34,060 bases of DNA, from the IMG/VR virus record IMGVR_UViG_3300033145_000444, positions 1 to 34,060 of that record; one strand, given 5' to 3'. Below are positions 28,078 through 34,060 of the stretch, one piece after another. Position 1 is the stretch's first letter; every line of letters starts with the position of its first letter. The position numbers and the translations under genes are program-made. The DNA comes from a virus. The notes beneath the pieces are model-generated. The model searched no databases and was not told the origin of the DNA. It worked only from the letters and a program-made list of their open reading frames with translations.

Positions 28078-28748
28078 AGATTTTCAAATCCTACACGATA
28101 AAGAGTTTAGCCAACCAAACTGACAAAGATTTCCTGTTATGGGTTCAATTTAGACCAGAAGAAAAAGATAATCCAATAACCAAAGAAATAGAACAAGCGA
28201 TTAAAGAATCTGGGATAAAATATGTTTTAACTTTTAATGGTGTTATAATGAGAGAAGATAAAGCAGTATGGCATAATGATAATTTGATAGAAAGAGCAGA
28301 AAAGTCCCTTAAGCAGTTAGGGGAAATAAAAGAAAAGTATGTGATAGAGATAGGTTTAGATTCAGATGATATGGTCATAGATAACTTTGTGGAGTTTGTT
28401 AGAGGTAAGAAGTTTAGGAAAGCATTTTATATGAGAGGAGGGTTCATCTTGTCAACAGAAGATAGATTATCAGAATGGTACAACCCAAGAAGTATGTCAA
28501 TCTATACGATTAACTATCCAACCAAGACATTCTTAAATGCTAAAAAGCACTTTAAGTATCAAAATGGGATAGATAGCCACGAACAAATACCAGACTTGTT
28601 AAATGCTGAATTGTTACCAGATGGAATGTTTTGTTCGGTAACCCACGGAATGAATATCTCAACAATCTGGGAACATCCGTTTAGAGAACAAGAGATTTAT
28701 AATGAAACAAGTAAATTACAAATAATAAATAGATTCAAAACAAAATGA
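27972..28748 (+). CDS. Glycosyltransferase, rhamnosyltransferase-like
   Basis: The 258-aa product has IFSIPFTGKTPC, HRLKIFKSYTIKSLANQTDK, DFLLWVQFRPEEKDN, VIEIGLDSDDMVIDNFVEFV and GGFILSTEDRLSEWYNPRSM. The R..F..YT..SL..QT...F pattern and the LDSDD metal motif match the putative rhamnosyltransferase family (GT-A). It overlaps the methyltransferase by 106 bases and the next gene by ATGA. Confidence 0.78.
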   Translation: MEAKVIFSIPFTGKTPCADTSGDGFNGQEWYGHRLKIFKSYTIKSLANQTDKDFLLWVQFRPEEKDNPITKEIEQAIKESGIKYVLTFNGVIMREDKAVWHNDNLIERAEKSLKQLGEIKEKYVIEIGLDSDDMVIDNFVEFVRGKKFRKAFYMRGGFILSTEDRLSEWYNPRSMSIYTINYPTKTFLNAKKHFKYQNGIDSHEQIPDLLNAELLPDGMFCSVTHGMNISTIWEHPFREQEIYNETSKLQIINRFKTK

Positions 28749-29455
28749 TTCGCCAAAAAAACGTATTTATTAATGTTCTTAATCAAGGAGTAATAGCCAC
28801 AGGGCTAGTTCAAGTAATAACTAATTTAATCCAGCAAGACGCATATCGGATAGGTTTAGATTTTCCAAATGGGAAACCAATCACAAATAATAGAAATAAT
28901 ATAGTTCAGAAGTTTTTAGCCAAGAAGGAATATGATTATCTGATGATGATAGATTCAGATATAGTTCCACCACCAAATATTTTAAAATTACTAGATTATC
29001 AGAAAGATATTATTGCCCCAGTTATGTTTGCACTTCAAAAGGGTGAAGTAAGACCATTATACTTAAAGATGGCAAAAGACGGGATATACGAGATACCAAA
29101 AGAGTTTATGAAAAAAACAGGACTACAAGAAGTAGATGCCACTGGAACAGGTTGTATCGTCATATCAAGAAAAGTTTTAGAAAAGATAAAGCATCCATTT
29201 GAAAACATTTATGATGTTGATGGAATAAAGAAATGGGGAAACGATTTTAACTTCTGTAAAAACGCTAAGGAAGAAGGATTTAATGTCTTTGTACACTTAG
29301 ACTTTATTTCTTCCCACATAACCAATATGGATTTAAAAGACATTTATTATACTGTATTACATAAGGCTAAAGCAGAAGATGAATTATATAAATTAAAGAA
29401 ATACTTTGATAAAAAGCCGAAACTACTAGAATCAATATTAAGTTCGCCAGAATAA
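28745..29455 (+). CDS. GT-A glycosyltransferase
   Basis: The 236-aa product shows FINVLNQGVIATGLVQVITN, NRNNIVQKFLAKKEYDYLMM, then MIDSDIVPPPNILKLL, the metal motif, and TGTGCIVISRKVLEKIKHPF, KKWGNDFNFCKNAKEEGFNV (WG.DF.FC). The pattern is common among phage-encoded glycosyltransferases. It ends the second glycan module. The sequence after its stop already belongs to the connector-like frame. Confidence 0.78.
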   Translation: MIRQKNVFINVLNQGVIATGLVQVITNLIQQDAYRIGLDFPNGKPITNNRNNIVQKFLAKKEYDYLMMIDSDIVPPPNILKLLDYQKDIIAPVMFALQKGEVRPLYLKMAKDGIYEIPKEFMKKTGLQEVDATGTGCIVISRKVLEKIKHPFENIYDVDGIKKWGNDFNFCKNAKEEGFNVFVHLDFISSHITNMDLKDIYYTVLHKAKAEDELYKLKKYFDKKPKLLESILSSPE

Positions 29456-29456
29456 T

Positions 29457-30197
29457 ATTCAATATTTAAACTCATCAGATACTGATAATTCATTATATCA
29501 TTACACTACTTACCTACTTGGTAAGGAGGTATCTGATTCAACCTCGCTTCCGATAGCTGCTTTCGTTCGTTCAGCTAATGCTTATTATAGAAAGGCTGCT
29601 TACTTTATTTGGAGAAATACCTCTGGGTGGCAATTTGATGACTCTAACTATTCTGATTTACCAATAGCAACAACCACGATAGTTGATGAGCAACAAGATT
29701 ATAAAATCCCGACTAACGCTCTATCTATCGAAAGAATAGAAGTGTTAGGAATAGATGGGAATTATGTTGTGATAGAAAGGATGGATAAGGCGGAGGTAAA
29801 CGATACAGCAATGTCTGAATACTATGAAACTCCAGGTATGCCAAGATACTATGATATATTTGGAAACTCGGTAATGCTTTATCCAAAACCAGATACAGGA
29901 GTTGTTACAGCTACAAAGGGGTTAAAAATCTACCTATCAAGAGATATATCTGCTCCATCAAATCCAGGAGCTTACAGAAACATATCAACTCAACCAGGAT
30001 TTCAGATTACTTTTCACCCTTACCTAGCTTATGGAGTTGCCTTAGATTATGGGGTATCCAAGAATTATCCTCAAGATAAAATAGCTCTTTTAAAAACAGC
30101 ATTACAAGAATATGAAATACAACTATCTGACTACTATTCAAAAAGAGATAGAGATTATACAACCAAGTTCAGACCAAAAATAAGAAGTTCAATTTAA
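29457..30197 (+). CDS. Head-tail connector-like protein lacking a standard start
   Basis: A continuous frame runs from an upstream stop at 29439-29441 to TAA 30195-30197. It begins around ATT 29457 (IQYLNSSDTDNSLYHYTTYL, then AAFVRSANAYYRKAAYFIW). It continues through QQDYKIPTNALSIERIEVLG, TPGMPRYYDIFGNSVMLYPK and HPYLAYGVALDYGVSKNYPQ, a pattern seen in phage head-completion or tail-attachment proteins. No ATG, GTG or TTG lies before GTG 29742, which would discard half of the conserved-looking part. Either ATT is used or the start was lost when the glycan cassette arrived. Confidence 0.6.
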   Translation: MQYLNSSDTDNSLYHYTTYLLGKEVSDSTSLPIAAFVRSANAYYRKAAYFIWRNTSGWQFDDSNYSDLPIATTTIVDEQQDYKIPTNALSIERIEVLGIDGNYVVIERMDKAEVNDTAMSEYYETPGMPRYYDIFGNSVMLYPKPDTGVVTATKGLKIYLSRDISAPSNPGAYRNISTQPGFQITFHPYLAYGVALDYGVSKNYPQDKIALLKTALQEYEIQLSDYYSKRDRDYTTKFRPKIRSSI

Positions 30198-30207
30198 GGA
30201 GAATAAA

Positions 30208-30624
30208 ATGAAAATTGTCTTTATTCAAGGTTCGTTTGACATACTGAACGCAGGACACGTAAAAGCTCTCAAAAGAGCCAGAAAACTAGGCGACAAGCTT
30301 ATTGTTGCCCTTAACACAGATGAGCTTTACACAGCATACAAGAACAATCTCGGACCAATCATTCCTTTCAAGCAAAGAAAAACCATTCTTAAATCCGTTA
30401 GATGGGTTGATGAAGTTGTTCCAATAGGAACATTCAGCCCAATTAGGGAACTTAAGAAATACAAGGTTGATGTCTATGTTTTGACTAAGGAATGGTTAAA
30501 GACCAAAGAGAAAGAGCTCGCCTATATGAGCAAGAAAGGGGGTCAAATAAGTTGGAGTCCTAGATTCAAAGGACAAATGTGTTCTTCTGACATTAGGAAA
30601 AGAATTAGAGAAAGGGACAAATAA
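30208..30624 (+). CDS. Cytidylyltransferase-like nucleotidyltransferase
   Basis: An AGGAG SD precedes ATG 30208. The 138-aa product has IQGSFDILNAGHVKALKRAR (5-24), the HxGH-type site with Asn in place of the first His (NAGH), RKTILKSVRWVDEVVPIG, and a final SSDIRKRIRERDK in place of the usual ISTTxIxxR. It belongs to the TagD/RfaE-C/HldE family that makes CDP- or ADP-linked precursors. Codon use is clearly richer in C-ending codons than in neighbouring genes, which suggests recent acquisition. Substrate unknown. Confidence 0.8.
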   Translation: MKIVFIQGSFDILNAGHVKALKRARKLGDKLIVALNTDELYTAYKNNLGPIIPFKQRKTILKSVRWVDEVVPIGTFSPIRELKKYKVDVYVLTKEWLKTKEKELAYMSKKGGQISWSPRFKGQMCSSDIRKRIRERDK

Positions 30625-30746
30625 TGAAAGTAATGTCTAAATTGCACCTTCACAAGATAGTCCAGGATATATGGGATAAGTTTCGTGAATCACGAGACAA
30701 AGGAAAAATCCTCATTATCCATTATGAACTGAAAGACAAGAAGTAA
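30624..30746 (+). CDS. 40-aa basic protein
   Basis: The start overlaps the previous stop (TAATG). MKVMSKLHLHKIVQDIWDKF continues RESRDKGKILIIHYELKDKK. It shares the C-rich codon style of the cytidylyltransferase and probably came with it. Function unknown. Confidence 0.5.
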   Translation: MKVMSKLHLHKIVQDIWDKFRESRDKGKILIIHYELKDKK

Positions 30747-30753
30747 TGCTTAA

Positions 30754-30777
30754 GGGTGGTACCTTTGAGTGCCACCC
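30754..30777 (+). terminator. Hairpin after the cytidylyltransferase pair
   Basis: GGGTGGT (30754-30760) pairs with GCCACCC (30771-30777), seven pairs with one G-U. No U-tract follows. It closes the two-gene foreign unit, as the hairpin at 6356 closes the other unit with the same codon style. Confidence 0.45.
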
Positions 30778-30786
30778 ATATATTAA

Positions 30787-31707
30787 ATGTTAAAAGTAGA
30801 AACAAAACAAAAATGTTTAAATACTGATAGAGCGGTAGTCAAAGGAAAAGTATTAGCAGAAATACCAGCTCCTTTTATAAATGGAAGATACCACTTCCAC
30901 CTTTCTAGGTTTTTAATGATGAATGGGTCAACCACTGATGTCTTTCATTCTAAACCCGTTTATTACCATACGAAAGAAAAAGAAACTAGACCATTAGATG
31001 AAATATGTATTTGGGCAGGAAATAAGAATATCCTTCTTAAAAAGAACCCCTTTGACCTAGACATCAACTTTGGTTATTTAAGCTGGCTAATGAGGCGTCA
31101 GACGCTTCTAGGGGGGTTTCTAAAGTGGAATGGACTGCCTCAATATATTGCCTTAAACGCTGTGGATACATCTTATCCAGACCCTCACCCTGAAACTACT
31201 ACTGTTGATGGGGTTGTTGCCGAAGGCTCGCAATCACTTAATTGGTGGAGTTGGTCAGGTCTTGTTAACAATAGTGGTGATTATGGAGGTGATGATTATG
31301 CCGAAGATGATTGTATTAGAATATTCGCTAATACTGGAGATGGGACAGATGATTGGAGGTCGTTAATCAGAAGTATATTCTTATTTGATACTTCAGGGAT
31401 AGGAGGTAGTAGTATGATTGATAGTGCTGTATTCTCTGTTTATGGAACAGAAAAGGGTGATGGTTTGAGTATCACTCCTGATATAAATGTTTATTCTTCT
31501 AACCCCACCTCAAATACTGCTTTAGATGCTGATGATTATAGCACCCTTGGTTCAACTGCTTTTTCAACTGCTATCACTTATGCTAATTATAGTGTAACTG
31601 GATATATGATGCTGCTAACAATGAACCTAGTTGGACAGCGAATGTTTATTCAAACTTTAGATGTTATTTTGCTGAACAAACAGGGACAGATAACGACCCT
31701 AAATTAG
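30787..31707 (+). CDS. Tail appendage protein, frameshifted before its Ser-rich end
   Basis: The product begins MLKVETKQKCLNTDRAVVKG and has a globular domain followed by a beta-rich, DNRLRE-like region (SLNWWSWSGLVNNSGDYGGD, SIFLFDTSGIGGSSMIDSAV, FSVYGTEKGDGLSITPDINV). An extra AT near 31614-31617 shifts the frame, and the product ends with unrelated residues at 31707. In the +2 frame the protein continues YDAANNEPSWTANVYSNFRC, then FAEQTGTDNDPKLVVNYSAS and a Ser-rich tail to 32018. Confidence 0.65.
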   Translation: MLKVETKQKCLNTDRAVVKGKVLAEIPAPFINGRYHFHLSRFLMMNGSTTDVFHSKPVYYHTKEKETRPLDEICIWAGNKNILLKKNPFDLDINFGYLSWLMRRQTLLGGFLKWNGLPQYIALNAVDTSYPDPHPETTTVDGVVAEGSQSLNWWSWSGLVNNSGDYGGDDYAEDDCIRIFANTGDGTDDWRSLIRSIFLFDTSGIGGSSMIDSAVFSVYGTEKGDGLSITPDINVYSSNPTSNTALDADDYSTLGSTAFSTAITYANYSVTGYMMLLTMNLVGQRMFIQTLDVILLNKQGQITTLN

Positions 31708-32018
31708 TAGTCAATTATTCTGCTTCAAGTGAAAGTCCAAGCTTGTCTCCATCTTCTTCGGAAAGTTCATCTGAAAGTCCTAGTTTGTCTCCTAGTTCTA
31801 GTCAAAGCCCTTCTAGTAGTAATTCACCAAGTAATAGTCCTAGTTTAAGTCCTAGTTCTAGTCAAAGCCCTTCTAGTAGCGAGAGTCCTAGTCTATCACC
31901 AAGTTCTTCAGAGAGTCCTAGTGAGAGTGCTTCACCTAGTGCCTCACCAAGTTGGGGTTATGAAGCTAAAAGTACTACTGATTGGGCATATCCAACTAAA
32001 CATACTTATGATGAATAA
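31618..32018 (+). pseudogene. Displaced C-terminus of the 30787 appendage gene
   Basis: Starting at GAT 31618, the shifted frame reads the end of the jelly-roll-like domain, then SASSESPSLSPSSSESSSES repeats and the closing SPSWGYEAKSTTDWAYPTKH block. A TTG at 31743 is the first possible start of a free-standing ORF but has no SD. This segment was almost certainly part of one protein with 30787-31613. Confidence 0.65.
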
Positions 32019-32021
32019 ATT

Positions 32022-33044
32022 ATGGCAATAGCAGTAGACGCAACTTCATCTGGACAGATAACGAGTGCTAATACTACAACAACAGTAGCCCATACTTGTA
32101 GTGGTTCAAATAGGGTTTTAGTAGTAGCTACTGCTTATGTAGATGCTTCGATAGTTTCTGGGGTAAAATATAACAATGTAGCGATGACTAAGGCAGTAGA
32201 AAGGAACGATGGAGATTATTTGAACTGTCAGTTATGGTATCTGGTTAATCCATCAACAGGAGCTAATGATATAGTGGCTACCCATACTGTTACTGGTACA
32301 ATGAAAGTATTTGGGGTTTCCTTTACAGGCGCCAATACTTCTAGTGTTGTTGATGTGACTGGAAATGAAACTAACGGGTCTGGCACAGACCCAAGTCTAG
32401 CAGTAACAACCAATAACGCTAACTCTTACTTAATAGATGTAGTAACTGTAAATGGAACATCAACATTATCCGTTGGTGCAAATCAAACAGCGATAGCAGA
32501 TTTGAATGGAAATAGTCATCAGGCGGCAGCCAGTTATGAAGCTGGCGGTGCTGCTGGAAGCTATACAATGAGCTGGGATATAGTTGAAAGTAGGACTTCT
32601 TCTCATTGTATTTTAGCAATTAAGGAATCAATTGGGAGCAGCTCTGAATCACCAAGCGAATCCTCATCAGAGTCTCCTAGCCAATCTCCGAGTAGCTCTG
32701 AATCACCCTCTGAAAGTAGTTCAGAGAGTCCATCAGAAAGTAGTTCATTATCTCCAAGCTCAAGCGATAGTCCTAGTTTAAGTCCTAGCTCATCAGAAAG
32801 TCCAAGCGAATCTAGTAGCAATTCACCCAGTGAATCGCCTAGTTTATCGCCTAGTTCTTCTGAATCACCAAGCGAATCCTCATCAGAGAGTCCTAGTTTA
32901 TCACCAAGTTCATCTAATTCACCATCAGAAAGTAGTTCAGAGAGTCCATCAGAAAGTGCTAGTCCTAGTGCTTCACCAAGTTTAGAATATCAAACTAAAA
33001 ATGATTCTAATTGGGCTTATCAAACATTACACGGACCATTATGA
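32022..33044 (+). CDS. Intact tail appendage protein with mucin-like C-terminus
   Basis: The 340-aa product has an N-terminal beta-rich domain of about 200 residues (MAIAVDATSSGQITSANTTT, VLVVATAYVDASIVSGVKYN, LWYLVNPSTGANDIVATHTV, VFGVSFTGANTSSVVDVTGN) resembling phage/bacterial adhesin-like repeats. About 115 residues of SPS/SES/SSS repeats follow, then the C-terminal block SPSLEYQTKNDSNWAYQTLH. That block is similar to the end of the 30787 gene. This is the only undamaged member of the family here. Confidence 0.72.
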   Translation: MAIAVDATSSGQITSANTTTTVAHTCSGSNRVLVVATAYVDASIVSGVKYNNVAMTKAVERNDGDYLNCQLWYLVNPSTGANDIVATHTVTGTMKVFGVSFTGANTSSVVDVTGNETNGSGTDPSLAVTTNNANSYLIDVVTVNGTSTLSVGANQTAIADLNGNSHQAAASYEAGGAAGSYTMSWDIVESRTSSHCILAIKESIGSSSESPSESSSESPSQSPSSSESPSESSSESPSESSSLSPSSSDSPSLSPSSSESPSESSSNSPSESPSLSPSSSESPSESSSESPSLSPSSSNSPSESSSESPSESASPSASPSLEYQTKNDSNWAYQTLHGPL

Positions 33045-33328
33045 AACAACAAGAACAAATAGATAATTTAAAAAAACAAATAGAAATATTAGAAGAAAAA
33101 GTGGGTGGGTTATCAATAACCCCAAAAGTAACAAATAAAGCATTTGAGGATATTAAGATGTATCCTAATTTAAAAGTAGATAGTTTAGTTTTAAAATATT
33201 ATAATCAAGACGCTGAACCAGATATTCTAGCTAATACAATAGCTTTATGGATAGATTCTGACGGTGGTCCAGCTTATTACTTAATTTACAACTTTAATGG
33301 AACAGCCAAAAAAGTTGCTTTAACATAA
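33041..33328 (+). CDS. 95-aa coiled-coil tail protein
   Basis: ATG 33041 overlaps the previous stop and is preferred to TTG 33011. MKQQEQIDNLKKQIEILEEK is a trimer-type coiled coil. A small beta domain follows (VDSLVLKYYNQDAEPDILAN, TIALWIDSDGGPAYYLIYNF). This N-coil plus beta-head layout is typical of short tail-fibre or spike proteins. Confidence 0.6.
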   Translation: MKQQEQIDNLKKQIEILEEKVGGLSITPKVTNKAFEDIKMYPNLKVDSLVLKYYNQDAEPDILANTIALWIDSDGGPAYYLIYNFNGTAKKVALT

Positions 33329-33859
33329 ATGAAATTAGTATTAAATAATTGGTCTGGGGGACAGGTAGAAGGCGAGGTCAAAAAGGAAGAAGGAACTTTC
33401 TATTCTTCTTATGGTATTGACCTTTATAGAGACCCTGGATTTTTGAAGCCTTCGTTCAGGCAAGTAGATATAAGTACTGCTCCTTATGCTACTGATATAA
33501 ATGCTATGATAAAAGATATTGCCGTTTACAATGGAAAGGGTTATCTTCTAGGTTATGGCGATAGAATATGGGGATTGTCAGATGTAGTCAGTAACATTTT
33601 CTATAATAATTCAGCTGGATTTGATTCTGGTGGGGTAGGACACGGATATCATGATTGGGGAACTGGTCATGGTGAAAGTTTAGTTATCTATCCCACAAAG
33701 ATAGAGGGAGAAGCAGATGGTGAGGCTGTTGATAAGTTATTCTTCTTTTACTCTAACTCAACTCATACTGGTGGTGCTTTTGGAATGTATGACCTAACCG
33801 ATACTTTTGATGATGATTGGGGGTCAACTGTTCTTTGGGAATGGAAGATATGTTGGTAG
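33329..33859 (+). CDS. Tail protein, frameshifted and cut by the right edge
   Basis: The product starts MKLVLNNWSGGQVEGEVKKE, then has beta-rich blades (YNGKGYLLGYGDRIWGLSDV, KLFFFYSNSTHTGGAFGMYD) and stops at 33859. The next frame continues from about 33849 with YVGRFDGNTGNNGTLYLTAF, DLGQGWEVTTLFQTKNYIGI and more propeller-like sequence to the window end. A missing AT at 33848-33851 would explain the break. It is probably a large tail or receptor-binding protein. Confidence 0.6.
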   Translation: MKLVLNNWSGGQVEGEVKKEEGTFYSSYGIDLYRDPGFLKPSFRQVDISTAPYATDINAMIKDIAVYNGKGYLLGYGDRIWGLSDVVSNIFYNNSAGFDSGGVGHGYHDWGTGHGESLVIYPTKIEGEADGEAVDKLFFFYSNSTHTGGAFGMYDLTDTFDDDWGSTVLWEWKICW

Positions 33860-34060
33860 ATTTGATGGGAATACTGGAAATAATGGAACATTATATTTAA
33901 CAGCTTTTGATTTAGGACAAGGGTGGGAAGTGACAACTTTATTTCAAACTAAGAACTATATTGGAATATGTGCCTATAATGATAGTTTAGGGAATACAGG
34001 CGAAAGTACTATCTTTTTCTGGGACGGAACATCTGATACCTTTTCTTTCAAAATAAGTTT
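33849..34060 (+). pseudogene. Displaced continuation of the 33329 tail gene, partial
   Basis: The shifted frame is open to the right edge and keeps the same beta-rich repeat style (TGESTIFFWDGTSDTFSFKI). It has no start or SD of its own. It therefore belongs to the same protein as 33329-33848. Confidence 0.6.

Noticed and set aside
1-34060. Circular contig joining the right-edge tail gene to the left-edge fragment
   Set aside because: The two frames do not join (off by one base) and no terminal overlap is visible. It cannot be excluded given the other indels.
1-34060. Alternative genetic code (TGA or TAG reassigned)
   Set aside because: Many genes end at TGA within ATGA overlaps, TAG and TAA also end well-supported genes, and conserved genes have no internal stops.

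Overview
The window is AT-rich DNA from a tailed dsDNA bacteriophage (Caudoviricetes). The diagnostic genes are a terminase pair, a portal, a scaffold-like protein and a HK97-like major capsid protein in canonical order (18.7-23.8 kb), together with a lysis group and repeat-rich tail appendages. Genes are small and densely packed, mostly on the + strand, with many ATGA stop/start overlaps. TGA therefore acts as a stop and the code is standard. Sigma70-type promoters and Shine-Dalgarno (SD) sites point to a bacterial host, but nothing identifies it. Both ends are cut inside genes. No integrase, tape-measure gene or DNA polymerase is visible.

Layout. 1-5.3 kb: the end of a tail protein, two tiny membrane proteins, a first glycosylation module (a broken and an intact GalNAc-transferase-like glycosyltransferase around a methyltransferase), and a tail appendage with a long Ser/Pro/Glu-rich C-terminus that is frameshifted twice. 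5.3-7.8 kb: lysis region (XhlA-like protein, amidase, holin-like protein, lysozyme-like protein) plus small genes. 7.8-9.3 kb: mostly non-coding, rich in RNA hairpins, with a tRNA-like element, a terminator, a promoter, an attenuator-like leader before an endonuclease VII gene, and nested palindromes. 9.3-16.3 kb: early-type small genes, including an RtcB RNA ligase, a Cas4/RecB-like nuclease, an HNH protein, zinc-ribbon proteins, and three related ORFs built on a GGTCTN hexamer repeat. 16.4-17.5 kb: four small minus-strand genes. 17.5-18.3 kb: non-coding, with a perfect DnaA box and five iterons (candidate origin). 18.3-23.8 kb: packaging and head genes. 23.8-29.5 kb: a second glycosylation module (four glycosyltransferases, two methyltransferases, a nucleotide-sugar dehydrogenase) interrupted by a homing HNH gene. 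29.5-34 kb: a connector-like protein, a foreign-looking cytidylyltransferase pair, and further appendage and tail genes.

The most interesting reading is that the glycosyltransferases and the Ser-rich appendages form one system. The left-hand enzymes carry the DxH and WGxE-like motifs of polypeptide GalNAc-transferases (GT27), and they lie next to a mucin-like Ser-rich tail protein. The phage may therefore build an O-glycosylated, mucin-like virion surface. Several genes of this system carry short indels, which suggests either phase variation or population or assembly noise. A second theme is cis-acting RNA: many genes are preceded by hairpins, some with the SD in the 3' arm, and several leaders have competing stems.
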